Origin: Clavibacter michiganensis
GTDB taxonomy: Bacteria; Actinomycetota; Actinomycetes; Actinomycetales; Microbacteriaceae
Direction: 5' to 3'
NCBI RefSeq assembly: GCF_002151125.1
Contig: NZ_MDJZ01000015.1
Span: 62,001-126,000 of the forward strand
DNA length: 64,000 nucleotides
Below the pieces are notes generated by a model, which searched no databases, was not told where the DNA came from, and saw only the letters and a list, made by a program, of their open reading frames with translations. A program made the translations under genes and the position numbers. This document shows, in pieces, positions 40,493 to 49,559 of the stretch (its first letter is position 1; each line of letters begins with the position of its first letter).

Positions 40493-42672
40493 CCGGATCC
40501 GACGCCGCGCTCGCGGGCGTCGTGGGCGGCCGCACCGCCGGCGTCCTGCAGAAGGCCTTCGGGCTGCGCTCGGTCGCCGACCTCCTGGAGCACCTGCCGC
40601 GCCGCTACGCCCGCCGCGGCGAGCTCACGGCCCTCGCGGAGCTGCCCGTCGACCAGCAGGCCACCATCGTCGCCGAGGTGCGCGAGGTGCGGGAGCGCCC
40701 GATGCGGGCGCGGCGCGGCAGCATCCTCGAGGTGCGGATCACCGACGGCCGCGGCTTCCTCACCCTCACCTTCTTCAACCAGGCGTGGCGCGCCAAGGAC
40801 CTCGTGCCCGGCGTCCGCGGGATCTTCGCGGGCAAGGTCAGCGACTACCGCGGCGCGCTCCAGCTCGCCCACCCCGACTACGAGCTCTTCGACGCGCACG
40901 AGGGGCCGGCGCTCTCGGGCGGCGAGCCCGACGCAGCCGCCCGCCGCTGGGCCGAGATGCCCATCCCCATCTACCCGGCCACCGCCTCGATGGCGAGCTG
41001 GCAGGTCGCGAAGTCCGTGGAGCTGGCGCTCGACGCGGTGGACGACCTCGAGGATCCCGTCCCGGCCGACGTGCGTGCCGAGCGCGGCCTCCTCCCGTAC
41101 CGCGAGGCGCTCGAGGGCGTGCACCGGCCCGAGAAGGACGTCGACTGGAGGCGTGGCCGCGACGCGCTCCGATTCCAGGAGGCCTTCGTGCTGCAGACCG
41201 CGCTGCTGCAGCGACGGCAGGCGGCGCGCGCGCTCCCGGCCACGCCGCGGATCCCCACCCCCGGGGGCCACCTCGACCGCCTCGACGCGCAGCTGCCGTT
41301 CGAGCTCACGGGCGACCAGCGGCTCGTCGGCCAGGAGATCGCCGCGGACATGGCGCGCACCTGGCCCATGAACCGGCTCGTGCAGGGCGAGGTCGGCTCC
41401 GGCAAGACGCTCGTCGCGCTCCGGGCGATGCTCGCGGTCGCCGACTCCGGCGGCCAGTCCGCGCTCCTCGCGCCCACGGAGGTGCTCGCGAGCCAGCACC
41501 TCCGCTCGCTCACCGCGTCGCTCGGCCCCGACCTCGCCGCCGAGCTGATGCCCACCCTGCTCACCGGCCAGCTGTCGACCGCCGAGCGGAAGCGCGCGCT
41601 GCTGCGCATCGTGAGCGGCCAGGCGCGCATCGTCGTCGGCACGCACGCGCTCCTCGGGGACCGCGTCGAGTTCCTCGACCTCGGCCTCGTGGTGGTCGAC
41701 GAGCAGCACCGCTTCGGGGTCGACCAGCGCGAGGCGCTCCGGCGGAAGGGCGGCACCCCGCCGCACGTGCTCGTGCTCACGGCCACGCCGATCCCGCGCA
41801 CGGTCGCGATGACGGTCTTCGGCGACCTCGACGTGTCGACCATCGCCGAGCTGCCGAGCGGGCGGCAGCCCATCGAGTCGTTCGTGGTGCCGCTGCACGA
41901 GCAGCCGCGGTGGATCGAGCGGGTGTGGGAGCGCACGGCCGAGGAGATCCAGAAGGGGCGCCAGGCGTTCGTCGTGTGCCCCGCGATCGACCCGCAGGAT
42001 CCCGAGGCGGAGGACGAGGACGCGGGCGGCGGCGACGCGGACGCGCCGACGCGCCCGGCGCTCGCGACCGTCACCGAGGTCGAGGCGCTCCTCGCCGCCC
42101 ACCCGCGCCTCGGATCCGTCCGCCGCGCCGTCCTCCACGGCCGCATGACGGGGGAGGAGAAGGACCGCGTGATGCGCGCGTTCTCCGCCGGCGACATCGA
42201 CCTCATCGTCGCCACGACCGTCATCGAGGTCGGCGTCGACGTGCCGAACGCGTCGACCATGGTGATCCTCGACGCCGACCGCTTCGGCGTCTCCCAGCTG
42301 CACCAGCTGCGCGGCCGCGTCGGCCGCGGCGGCGTGCCCGGCCTCTGCCTCATGGTCACCCACGCCGAGCCCGAGACCGTCGCGCGCGAGCGGGTCGACG
42401 CGGTGGCCGCGACCCTCGACGGCTTCGAGCTCGCGCGCGTCGACCTCGAGCTCCGCCGCGAGGGCGACGTCCTCGGCACGAACCAGTCGGGCGGCCGCTC
42501 GTCGCTCCGGCTGCTGCGGGTCGCGCAGGACGGCGACCTCATCGAGTCCGCCCGCGAGCACGCCCACGACGTGCTCGAGGCGTCGCCGGACCTCGCGGGC
42601 CATCCCGCCCTCGCCCGCGCGCTGGCCCGACGGCTCGACGACGAGGAGCGCGCGTTCCTCGACAAGAACTGA
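40489..42672 (+). CDS. recG: ATP-dependent DNA helicase RecG
   Basis: 727 residues; branch-migration helicase that remodels stalled forks and Holliday junctions. Seen: N-terminal wedge/OB domain (LTALAELPVDQQATIVAEV), Walker A GEVGSGKTLVALRAML, DEQHRFGVDQREALR (motif II DEQH), TATPIPRT (motif III), VVCPAID, HGRMTGEEKDRVM, and the RecG box LRGRVGRGGVPGLC. An acidic insert (EAEDEDAGGGDADA, about 505-518) lies between helicase motifs. The GGAGG before the ATG is too close to act as a ribosome site, consistent with leaderless or coupled initiation. Confidence 0.96.
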   Translation: MTGSDAALAGVVGGRTAGVLQKAFGLRSVADLLEHLPRRYARRGELTALAELPVDQQATIVAEVREVRERPMRARRGSILEVRITDGRGFLTLTFFNQAWRAKDLVPGVRGIFAGKVSDYRGALQLAHPDYELFDAHEGPALSGGEPDAAARRWAEMPIPIYPATASMASWQVAKSVELALDAVDDLEDPVPADVRAERGLLPYREALEGVHRPEKDVDWRRGRDALRFQEAFVLQTALLQRRQAARALPATPRIPTPGGHLDRLDAQLPFELTGDQRLVGQEIAADMARTWPMNRLVQGEVGSGKTLVALRAMLAVADSGGQSALLAPTEVLASQHLRSLTASLGPDLAAELMPTLLTGQLSTAERKRALLRIVSGQARIVVGTHALLGDRVEFLDLGLVVVDEQHRFGVDQREALRRKGGTPPHVLVLTATPIPRTVAMTVFGDLDVSTIAELPSGRQPIESFVVPLHEQPRWIERVWERTAEEIQKGRQAFVVCPAIDPQDPEAEDEDAGGGDADAPTRPALATVTEVEALLAAHPRLGSVRRAVLHGRMTGEEKDRVMRAFSAGDIDLIVATTVIEVGVDVPNASTMVILDADRFGVSQLHQLRGRVGRGGVPGLCLMVTHAEPETVARERVDAVAATLDGFELARVDLELRREGDVLGTNQSGGRSSLRLLRVAQDGDLIESAREHAHDVLEASPDLAGHPALARALARRLDDEERAFLDKN

Positions 42673-42685
42673 CGCGTCCCCGCCC

Positions 42686-42691
42686 TAGGCT
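42686..42691 (+). promoter_or_regulatory. coaD -10 box, TAGGCT
   Basis: TAGGCT ends 6 nt before the coaD ATG. Confidence 0.6.
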
Positions 42692-42697
42692 GGCGGG

Positions 42698-43189
42698 ATG
42701 CAGCGGATCGCCGTCGTCCCCGGATCGTTCGACCCCGTCACGCTCGGGCACCTCGACGTGATCCGCCGCGCCGCCCGCCTCTACGACGAGCTCGTCGTGC
42801 TGGTGGTGCACAACCCGGCGAAGACGCCCATGCTGCCGCTCGAGGAGCGCGTCCGCCTCATCGAGCGCGTGATCCGCGACGCCGGCCTCCCCGGATCCGT
42901 CCGCGTCGACTCGTGGGGCGCCGGCCTCCTCGTCGAGTACTGCCGCGGGATCGGCGCGACCGTGCTCGTCAAGGGCGTCCGGTCGCAGCTCGACGTGACG
43001 TACGAGACGCCCATGGCGCTCGTGAACCGCGACCTCGCCGACGTCGAGACCGTGCTGCTGCTCCCGGATCCCGCGCACGCGCACGTCTCGAGCTCGCTCG
43101 TGCGCCAGGTCGAGGCGCTCGGCGGCGACGTCGCGCCGTACGTGCCGCCGGCCGTCGCGGAGGCGCTGGCCGTCCGGCGCGCCGGCTGA
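42698..43189 (+). CDS. coaD: Phosphopantetheine adenylyltransferase
   Basis: 163 residues; transfers AMP from ATP to 4'-phosphopantetheine, fourth step of coenzyme A synthesis. Seen: [20 protein letters not shown] (T/HxGH nucleotidyl-transfer motif), [20 protein letters not shown] and the C-terminal [17 protein letters not shown]. Normal length. ATG fixed by the leaderless -10. First of the coaD - DUF177 - rpmF - rnc - mutM - smc - ftsY - ffh block. Confidence 0.97.
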   Translation: MQRIAVVPGSFDPVTLGHLDVIRRAARLYDELVVLVVHNPAKTPMLPLEERVRLIERVIRDAGLPGSVRVDSWGAGLLVEYCRGIGATVLVKGVRSQLDVTYETPMALVNRDLADVETVLLLPDPAHAHVSSSLVRQVEALGGDVAPYVPPAVAEALAVRRAG

Positions 43190-43196
43190 CGCCCCG

Positions 43197-43202
43197 TAGG
43201 AT
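43197..43202 (+). promoter_or_regulatory. -10 box TAGGAT, leaderless DUF177 gene
   Basis: TAGGAT ends 6 nt before the GTG at 43209. Confidence 0.6.
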
Positions 43203-43208
43203 CTACGG

Positions 43209-43781
43209 GTGTCCAGGTTCCAGAAGACCCCATTCACGGTCCACGTGCACGACATCGTGCACCGCCCCGGGGAGATGCGCGAGCTCGACCTGACCATCGT
43301 CACCCCCGAGCGCATGGGGGAGGGCCTCATCGCCGTCCCCGCCGGCCGGGAAATGCACGTCACCGTGCGCCTCGAGTCCCTCCACGACGGGATCCTGGCC
43401 ACCGGCGAGGTCGACACGGTGGCCGACGGCCAGTCCGCGCGCACCCTCGCCGACATGCAGGAGCGTGTCCAGGTCGATTTCGCGGAGATGTTCGCGTACT
43501 CTCTTGATGAAGCTTTCGACTACCAGGTCCAGGACGAGCACGTGGACCTGGAGCCGGTCATCCGGGATGCGGTGGTCCTTTCACTGCCGTTCCAGCCCGA
43601 AGTGCCGGGCGAGGACCTCGATCTCGATCTGGGTCCCGGCATCAGCCTGGTCCTGGCGGACTCCGACCCGGAGCCCGTGATCGATCAGCGCTGGGCGGCC
43701 CTGTCCGGCTTCCGAGCTTCCGAAGACAGCGGTGCGGCGCGTGAAGACGCCGACACCGAAACGCAGAGAGATGAGAGTTAG
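43209..43781 (+). CDS. DUF177/YceD-family protein
   Basis: 190 residues of the YceD family, which is nearly always placed before rpmF and is linked to 23S rRNA accumulation (known for E. coli and plants). Seen: an N-terminal half ([39 protein letters not shown]) and an acidic C-terminal half ([20 protein letters not shown]). The usual C-terminal Cys pairs are absent, as in many actinobacterial members. The C-terminus is very acidic. The 3' half of the gene is visibly less GC-rich than its surroundings. rpmF follows after 2 nt. Confidence 0.87.
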   Translation: MSRFQKTPFTVHVHDIVHRPGEMRELDLTIVTPERMGEGLIAVPAGREMHVTVRLESLHDGILATGEVDTVADGQSARTLADMQERVQVDFAEMFAYSLDEAFDYQVQDEHVDLEPVIRDAVVLSLPFQPEVPGEDLDLDLGPGISLVLADSDPEPVIDQRWAALSGFRASEDSGAAREDADTETQRDES

Positions 43782-43783
43782 CC

Positions 43784-43987
43784 ATGGCTGTACCCAAGAG
43801 GAAGATGTCCCGATCCAACACGCGCGCGCGTCGCTCGCAGTGGAAGGCCGAGGCTCCCACGCTCGTCAAGACCATCGAGAACGGCAAGGTCGTCTACTCC
43901 ATGCCGCACCGTGCGCGCGTGATCGAGGACGCCGCCGGCACGCCCCTGTACATGGAGTACAAGGGCCGCAAGGTCGCCGACGTCTAG
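43784..43987 (+). CDS. rpmF: 50S ribosomal protein L32 (Cys-free form)
   Basis: 67 residues. The N-terminus [20 protein letters not shown] is diagnostic of L32. The four zinc-ribbon cysteines found in many bacterial L32 proteins are missing, as in other actinobacterial (C-minus) forms. The C-terminus ([19 protein letters not shown]) is a few residues longer than in mycobacteria. Co-transcribed with the DUF177 gene, 2 nt downstream; rnc follows after 25 nt. Confidence 0.95.
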   Translation: MAVPKRKMSRSNTRARRSQWKAEAPTLVKTIENGKVVYSMPHRARVIEDAAGTPLYMEYKGRKVADV

Positions 43988-44012
43988 TCGCGACCCGCAC
44001 GGTACGTCGGAC

Positions 44013-44729
44013 ATGACCGACACCCAGGGATCCCGCGTCCACGGCGACCGCGACGCGCTCCGGCGCCTCCTCGCCGTGGACGTGAGCCCCGAGCTCCTCG
44101 AGCTCGCGCTCACCCACCGCTCGTACGCGTACGAGCACGGCGGCATCCCGCACAACGAGCGCCTCGAGTTCCTCGGTGACTCCATCCTCGGGCAGGCCGT
44201 CACGGTCATGCTCTACCTCGAGAACCCCGACCTCGACGAGGGCGAGCTCGCCAAGCGGCGCGCCAGCCTCGTCTCGAGCGTCGCCCTCGCGGAGGTCGCC
44301 ACCCGCATCGGGCTGGGCGAGCACCTGCTGCTCGGCCGCGGCGAGGAGCTCACGGGCGGTCGCGCCAAGTCGTCGATCCTCGCCGACACCGTCGAGGCCA
44401 TCATCGGGGCGTCGTACCTCGACGCCGGGGGAGAGGCCGCGACCGGCCTCGTGCTCCGCCTCATCGCGCCGCTCCTCGAGGATCCCGCGCGCTTCGGCGC
44501 CGCCATGGACCCGAAGACCGCGCTCCAGGAGAGCGCCGCGCGCCAGGGCCTGCCCGCGCCCGTCTACGACGTGAGCGACAGCGGACCCGACCACAGCAAG
44601 CGCTTCCACGCCGTCGTCACCGTCGGCGACGCCGTGCGGACCACGGGCGAGGGATCCAGCAAGAAGCAGGCCGAGATGACGGCCGCGCTCGAGGCGTGGA
44701 CGCGCCTCGAGGCGCGCACCACGGCCTGA
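44013..44729 (+). CDS. rnc: Ribonuclease III
   Basis: 238 residues; double-strand-specific endoribonuclease for rRNA and mRNA processing. Seen: THRSYAYEHG, the catalytic signature NERLEFLGDSILGQAV (about residues 49-64), the second acidic cluster ADTVEAIIGASYLDAGGEA, and a C-terminal dsRNA-binding domain from about residue 165 (PKTALQESAARQGLPAPVYD ... GEGSSKKQAEMTAALEAW). Normal length. mutM follows after 6 nt. Confidence 0.96.
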   Translation: MTDTQGSRVHGDRDALRRLLAVDVSPELLELALTHRSYAYEHGGIPHNERLEFLGDSILGQAVTVMLYLENPDLDEGELAKRRASLVSSVALAEVATRIGLGEHLLLGRGEELTGGRAKSSILADTVEAIIGASYLDAGGEAATGLVLRLIAPLLEDPARFGAAMDPKTALQESAARQGLPAPVYDVSDSGPDHSKRFHAVVTVGDAVRTTGEGSSKKQAEMTAALEAWTRLEARTTA

Positions 44730-44735
44730 CCCGCG

Positions 44736-45671
44736 GTGCCCGAGCTCCCAGAGGTCGAGGTCGTCCGCGCGGGCCTCGAGCCCGCCGTGTCCGGTGCTCG
44801 GATCACCGGCGTCGAGATCCTCGACGCCCGGTCGCTCAAACGGCACGACCCGCTCGAGGGCGCGTTCGTCGAACTGCTCGTCGGCCGCGTGATCACCTCC
44901 GCGGTCCGTCGCGGCAAGTTCCTGTGGCTGCCGCTCGAGGCCGACGCCGGACGCGACGGCACCGGCCCACGCGCCCTCGTCACCCACCTCGGCATGAGCG
45001 GGCAGGTGCTCCTCCGGGAGCCCGGGTCCGACCCCGACGGCCTGCTGCGGATCCGCATGGGCATCGAGCACCCGCGGCACGGCGAGCTCGTGGTCGCCTT
45101 CGTCGACCAGCGGATCTTCGGGTCGATGGCCGTCGACCGCCTCGTCCCGACGCCCGACGGGCACGCGGGCGGCCGCGGATCCGCCGCCGCCCTCGTGCCG
45201 ACGCAGGTCGCCCACATCGCGCGCGACCCGCTCGACCCCGCGTTCGACGACGAGCTGCTGCTCGACCGGCTGGCGCGGCGGCGCACGGGGATCAAGCGCG
45301 CGCTGCTCGACCAGACGCTCGTGAGCGGCATCGGCAACATCTACGCGGACGAGGCGCTGTGGGCGGCGAGGATCCACTACGCCCACCCGACGGATCGGCT
45401 CGGTCGGGGCCGCGCGCTGAAGCTCCTCGCCGAGGTGCGGCACGTGCTCGCGAAGGCGTTGGCGGAGGGCGGCACGAGCTTCGACGCGCAGTACGTGAAC
45501 GTCAACGGCGCCTCCGGCTACTTCTCGCACTCGCTCAACGCCTACGGGCAGCAGGGGAAGCCGTGCCCGCGCTGCGGCACGCCGATCGTGCGCGAGGCGT
45601 TCATGAACCGGTCGAGCCACTACTGCCCGCGGTGCCAGGCGCTGCCGGACGCGGTGGTCCGGGCGGACTGA
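44736..45671 (+). CDS. mutM: Formamidopyrimidine-DNA glycosylase
   Basis: 311 residues; bifunctional glycosylase/AP lyase that removes 8-oxoguanine and FaPy. Seen: GTG-started PELPEVEVVRAGLE (Pro2 nucleophile and Glu3 intact), the conserved beta-strand Lys in RRGKFLWLPLEA, GIGNIYADEALWAARIHY, and the zinc finger C-x2-C ... C-x2-C (CPRCGTPIVREAFMNRSSHY then CPRC) at the C-terminus. An insertion around DGHAGGRGSAAALVP makes it longer than the usual 270-290 residues. Confidence 0.96.
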   Translation: MPELPEVEVVRAGLEPAVSGARITGVEILDARSLKRHDPLEGAFVELLVGRVITSAVRRGKFLWLPLEADAGRDGTGPRALVTHLGMSGQVLLREPGSDPDGLLRIRMGIEHPRHGELVVAFVDQRIFGSMAVDRLVPTPDGHAGGRGSAAALVPTQVAHIARDPLDPAFDDELLLDRLARRRTGIKRALLDQTLVSGIGNIYADEALWAARIHYAHPTDRLGRGRALKLLAEVRHVLAKALAEGGTSFDAQYVNVNGASGYFSHSLNAYGQQGKPCPRCGTPIVREAFMNRSSHYCPRCQALPDAVVRAD

Positions 45672-45714
45672 TGCGCAACCCGTCGCGGCTCCCGGATGCC
45701 CGGCGCCCGTCCGG

Positions 45715-45720
45715 TACCGT
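45715..45720 (+). promoter_or_regulatory. smc -10 box, TACCGT
   Basis: TACCGT with a leader of about 27 nt carrying GAGGAGGG before the GTG: a leadered transcript. Confidence 0.45.
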
Positions 45721-45753
45721 GATCCAGACCACGAGGCGAGGAGGGCGGCGGGC

Positions 45754-48700
45754 GTGCACCTGAAGAGCCTGACCCTCAAGGGGTTCAAGTCGTTCGCGCA
45801 GCCGACCACGTTCCAGTTCGAGACGGGGGTCACCTGCGTCGTCGGGCCGAACGGATCCGGCAAGTCGAACGTCGTCGACGCCCTCGCCTGGGTCATGGGC
45901 GAGCAGGGCGCCAAGACCCTCCGCGGCGGCAAGATGGAGGACGTCATCTTCGCCGGCACGTCCACGCGCGGACCCCTCGGCCGCGCGGAGGTCACGCTCA
46001 CGATCGACAACGCCGACGGCGCACTGCCCATCGACTACACCGAGGTCGCGATCCGCCGCACGCTGTTCCGCAACGGCGGCAGCGAGTACGCGATAAACGG
46101 CACGTCCTGCCGCCTGCTCGACGTGCAGGAGCTGCTGAGCGACTCCGGGCTCGGCCGCGAGATGCACGTCATCGTCGGCCAGGGCCGCCTCGACAACGTG
46201 CTGCGCGCGACCCCCGAGGAGCGGCGCGGCTTCATCGAGGAGGCCGCCGGGATCCTCAAGCACCGCCGCCGCAAGGAGCGCACCCTCCGCAAGCTCGAGG
46301 GGATGCAGGCGAACCTCACGCGTCTGAACGACCTGGCCGGGGAGATCCGGCGCCAGCTCAAGCCGCTCGGACGCCAGGCGGAGGTCGCGCGGCAGGCGCA
46401 GACGGTCGCCGCCGTCGTGCGCGACGCCCGGGCGCGGCTCGTGGCCGACGAGGTCGTCACGCTGCGTCGCGCCCTCGCGGAGCACACGCGCACCGAGGAG
46501 GAGCGCACGACCGAGCGCATGGTGCTGCAGGAGAAGCTCGACCGGGCGGTCCTCCGATCCGAGCGCATCGTCGAGGCGCAGGAGGGCGACGAGGTCGACG
46601 GCGCCCGCCGCACGGCCTTCGCGCTCGAGCAGGTGCAGGAGCGCCTGCGCAACCTGCTGTCGCTGGCGCAGCAGCGGCTCGCGCTCCTCGGATCCGCCGA
46701 CGACGCCCCGGAGGCGGCAGCGGGCACGAGCCCGGCGCAGGTGCAGGAGTCCCGCGACGAGGCGGAACGGCTGGTGACGCTCATCGGCGAGGCGGAGGCG
46801 GGGTGGGCGTCCGCGCGCCGGTCCACGGCGGCGGCACGGCAGGCGCTCGACGCGCTCGACGAGGAGATCCAGGCGCAGAGCGCGCTCGTCTCCCGGCACG
46901 ACCTCGAGATCGCCGGGCTCACGGGCCGCGCCGAGACCGCGGGATCCCGGCTGGCCGCGGTCCGCGGCGAGGTGCTCCGCCAGCAGAACGCGCTCGACGC
47001 GGCGCGCGCTCGGCTGGCCGCCGCGGAGGCCGAGCGCGAACGCGGCGAGGCGGAGGGCGAGGCCGACGAGCAGGGCGGGTCCGAGCTGACGCGCGCCTAC
47101 GAGGACGCGCAGGCCGACGTCGCCGCCGAGGAGTCCGCCATCGAGTCCGTGCGCGAGGAGCTGCACGCGAAGGAGCGCGAGCGCGACGCCCTGGCCGCGC
47201 GCGAGCAGGCCCTCGCGAGCGCGCTCGACCAGCGCGACGGATCCAGCGACCTCGTCGCCGCCGGCCTCCCCGGCATCCGCGGCCTCCTCGCCGAGCACGT
47301 GCACGTGCAGGCGGGCTACGAGGCCGCCGTCGCCGCGGCGCTCGGCACCCTGGCCGACGCCGTGCTCGCCGAGACGCACGACGACGCCGTCGCGGCCCTC
47401 CGCCGCGCGGTCGACGACGACCTGGGGCGCGTCGAGGTGGTCGTCGCCGGTCCGGGCGAGGGGGAGGCGGCGGTACCGACCGACGACGCCTCGGGTCCCG
47501 TCCCCGTCTCCTCCGTCGTCGACGCGCCCGACGGCGTGCGGCGGATCCTCGCCGGGGTCGTGGTGGTCGACGACCTCGCGCAGGCGGTCGCCCTCGCGCA
47601 CGGTCCCGACGCCCCCGCCACCGTGATCACGCGCGGCGGCGACGTCGTCTCGGCGCACGTGCTGCGCGGCGGATCCGGCGCCACACGCTCCAAGCTCGAG
47701 CTCGTCGCCGCGCGCGAGGCCGCGGCCGGGACGCTCACCGGCGTCCGCGCCCGCATCGACGACCTGCAGGTGGACCTCGCGGCCGGTCGCGAGCGCCTGC
47801 GCGCCGCCCGGGAGCGCGCCGCCACGGCGCTCGGCGGGCTCCGCGAGGCCGATGCGCGCCTCGCCGCCCACGCCGAGCGACTCAGCCGGTCGCGCGCGCA
47901 GGCTGAGTCGGCCGCGGCCGAGCTCGCCCGCGTGCAGCGCGGCCTCGACCTCGCGAGCGCATCCGTCGACGAGGCCGTCGCCGCGTCCGACGCCGCCCGC
48001 CGCGCGCTCGACGACGCGCGATCCCGCCCCCGCCCCGTCCTCGACGCGAGCGGACGCGACGCGCTGGTCGCCGAATGGGAGGCCGCGCGGGAGGCCGAGA
48101 TCGAGGCCCGCCTGCAGGTCGAGACGGCGCGCGAGCGCGTGCGCGCGGAGCAGGAGCGCACGGTCGCGCTCGAGCGTCGGGTCGCCGCGGAGCGCGCCGC
48201 GGCCGAGGAGGCCGCCCGCCGCCAGGTGATCCGCCGCCGGCAGATCGCGCGCGCCGCGTCCGTCGCCGACGCCCTGCCCGCCGTCGTGCGCGCCGCCGAC
48301 CGCAGCACGGCGGAGGCGCGGCTCCTCCTGGTGCGCGCCGAGGAGGCGCGCTCCGGCCGCAACGCCGAGCTCGCCGCCCTCCGCCGCGAGGAGGCCGAGC
48401 TGCGCGCGCGCCTGCACGGGATCACCGAGGACGTTCACGGCCTCGAGCTCCAGATCTACGAGAAGCGGCTCCAGGTGTCGCAGCTGCTCGAGCGCGCCGC
48501 GAGCGAGCTCGGCCTGGGGGAGGACGTGCTCGTCGCCGAGTACGGACCCGACGTGCCCGTCCCGGACGAGGCGCCGCTCCCGCCGCGGCAGCGTCCGCGC
48601 GCCGATCGCGAGGACGCGGATCCCGAGGACGCCGATCGCGAGGACGCCGACGCGGATCCCGAGGGGGAGTCCCTGCCCGGCTCCGCTCCCGACCCGGCGG

Positions 48701-49539
48701 ACGACGACGCGCGCCCCGCCGAACCGGCGCACGACGACGCATCCGACGCCGAGCCCGTCCCCACCCGGCCCTTCGACCGCGAGGAGCAGCGCGCGCGACT
48801 GCAGCAGGCGGAGCGGAAGCTCGCCCAGCTCGGCCGCGTGAACCCGCTGGCGCTCGAGGAGTTCGCCGCGCTCGAGCAGCGCCACCTGTTCCTCACCGAG
48901 CAGCTCGCCGACCTCACCGCGACGCGGAAGGACCTGCTCACGATCATCGACGACATCGACCGCACCATGCAGGGCGTGTTCGCGGCCGCGTTCGAGGACA
49001 CCCGGCAGGCGTTCGACCGCGTGTTCCCGATCCTCTTCCCGGGTGGCACCGGCAGCATCCACCTCACGGATCCCGAGCAGCTGCTCACGACGGGCATCGA
49101 GGTGAGCGTGCGGCCCGCGGGCAAGCGCATCGAGCGCCTGTCCCTGCTGTCCGGCGGGGAGCGGTCGCTCGCGGCCGTGGCCCTGCTCATCGCGATCTTC
49201 ACCGCGAGGCCGAGCCCGTTCTACATCATGGACGAGGTGGAGGCGGCCCTCGACGACGCCAACCTCGGCCGCCTGCTCACGATCCTCGAGCAGCTCCGCG
49301 ACACGTCGCAGCTCATCGTCATCACGCACCAGAAGCGCACGATGGAGATCGCCGACGCGCTCTACGGCGTCTCGATGCGGCAGGACGGCGTCAGCGCGGT
49401 CGTCGGCCAGCGCGTGAGCCGCGACGAGCGTCCCGCGACGCCGGCCGACGAGGGGACCGACGCCGCGCCCGGTCCGGCCGCCGACGCCGCGCCCGACACC
49501 GCGCCCGGGCCCGCCCGCGAGGAGCCGGCCGCCTCCTGA
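45754..49539 (+). CDS. smc: Chromosome segregation ATPase SMC
   Basis: 1261 residues. Seen: N-terminal head with Walker A VGPNGSGKSNVVDALAWVMG (about 27-46), the first coiled coil, a hinge (about 500-690, with LPGIRGLLAEHVHVQAGYEA), the return coil, and C-terminal head with LSGGERSLAAVALLIAIF and Walker B PFYIMDEVEAALDDANL. Odd: an acidic, Pro-rich low-complexity insert at about residues 935-1005, just before VNPLALEEFAALEQ, encoded by short repeats of GAGGACGC and GATCCCGAG; and a Pro/Ala tail of about 35 residues. GTG start has a strong ribosome site. Condenses and separates chromosomes with ScpA/ScpB, not in this window. Confidence 0.97.
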   Translation: MHLKSLTLKGFKSFAQPTTFQFETGVTCVVGPNGSGKSNVVDALAWVMGEQGAKTLRGGKMEDVIFAGTSTRGPLGRAEVTLTIDNADGALPIDYTEVAIRRTLFRNGGSEYAINGTSCRLLDVQELLSDSGLGREMHVIVGQGRLDNVLRATPEERRGFIEEAAGILKHRRRKERTLRKLEGMQANLTRLNDLAGEIRRQLKPLGRQAEVARQAQTVAAVVRDARARLVADEVVTLRRALAEHTRTEEERTTERMVLQEKLDRAVLRSERIVEAQEGDEVDGARRTAFALEQVQERLRNLLSLAQQRLALLGSADDAPEAAAGTSPAQVQESRDEAERLVTLIGEAEAGWASARRSTAAARQALDALDEEIQAQSALVSRHDLEIAGLTGRAETAGSRLAAVRGEVLRQQNALDAARARLAAAEAERERGEAEGEADEQGGSELTRAYEDAQADVAAEESAIESVREELHAKERERDALAAREQALASALDQRDGSSDLVAAGLPGIRGLLAEHVHVQAGYEAAVAAALGTLADAVLAETHDDAVAALRRAVDDDLGRVEVVVAGPGEGEAAVPTDDASGPVPVSSVVDAPDGVRRILAGVVVVDDLAQAVALAHGPDAPATVITRGGDVVSAHVLRGGSGATRSKLELVAAREAAAGTLTGVRARIDDLQVDLAAGRERLRAARERAATALGGLREADARLAAHAERLSRSRAQAESAAAELARVQRGLDLASASVDEAVAASDAARRALDDARSRPRPVLDASGRDALVAEWEAAREAEIEARLQVETARERVRAEQERTVALERRVAAERAAAEEAARRQVIRRRQIARAASVADALPAVVRAADRSTAEARLLLVRAEEARSGRNAELAALRREEAELRARLHGITEDVHGLELQIYEKRLQVSQLLERAASELGLGEDVLVAEYGPDVPVPDEAPLPPRQRPRADREDADPEDADREDADADPEGESLPGSAPDPADDDARPAEPAHDDASDAEPVPTRPFDREEQRARLQQAERKLAQLGRVNPLALEEFAALEQRHLFLTEQLADLTATRKDLLTIIDDIDRTMQGVFAAAFEDTRQAFDRVFPILFPGGTGSIHLTDPEQLLTTGIEVSVRPAGKRIERLSLLSGGERSLAAVALLIAIFTARPSPFYIMDEVEAALDDANLGRLLTILEQLRDTSQLIVITHQKRTMEIADALYGVSMRQDGVSAVVGQRVSRDERPATPADEGTDAAPGPAADAAPDTAPGPAREEPAAS

Positions 49540-49547
49540 CCCGCGGC

Positions 49548-49553
49548 TACGCT
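49548..49553 (+). promoter_or_regulatory. ftsY -10 box, TACGCT
   Basis: TACGCT ends 6 nt before the ftsY ATG. Confidence 0.6.
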
Positions 49554-49559
49554 GGGCAC

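Noticed and set aside
43481-43620. Lower-GC part of the DUF177 gene as horizontally acquired DNA
   Set aside because: The gene is complete, in its usual place before rpmF, and the protein is a normal family member; local composition drift is enough.
45601-49329. A 1242-codon minus-strand ORF antisense to smc
   Set aside because: Same artefact: composition follows the third-position GC of smc and no domain is recognisable.
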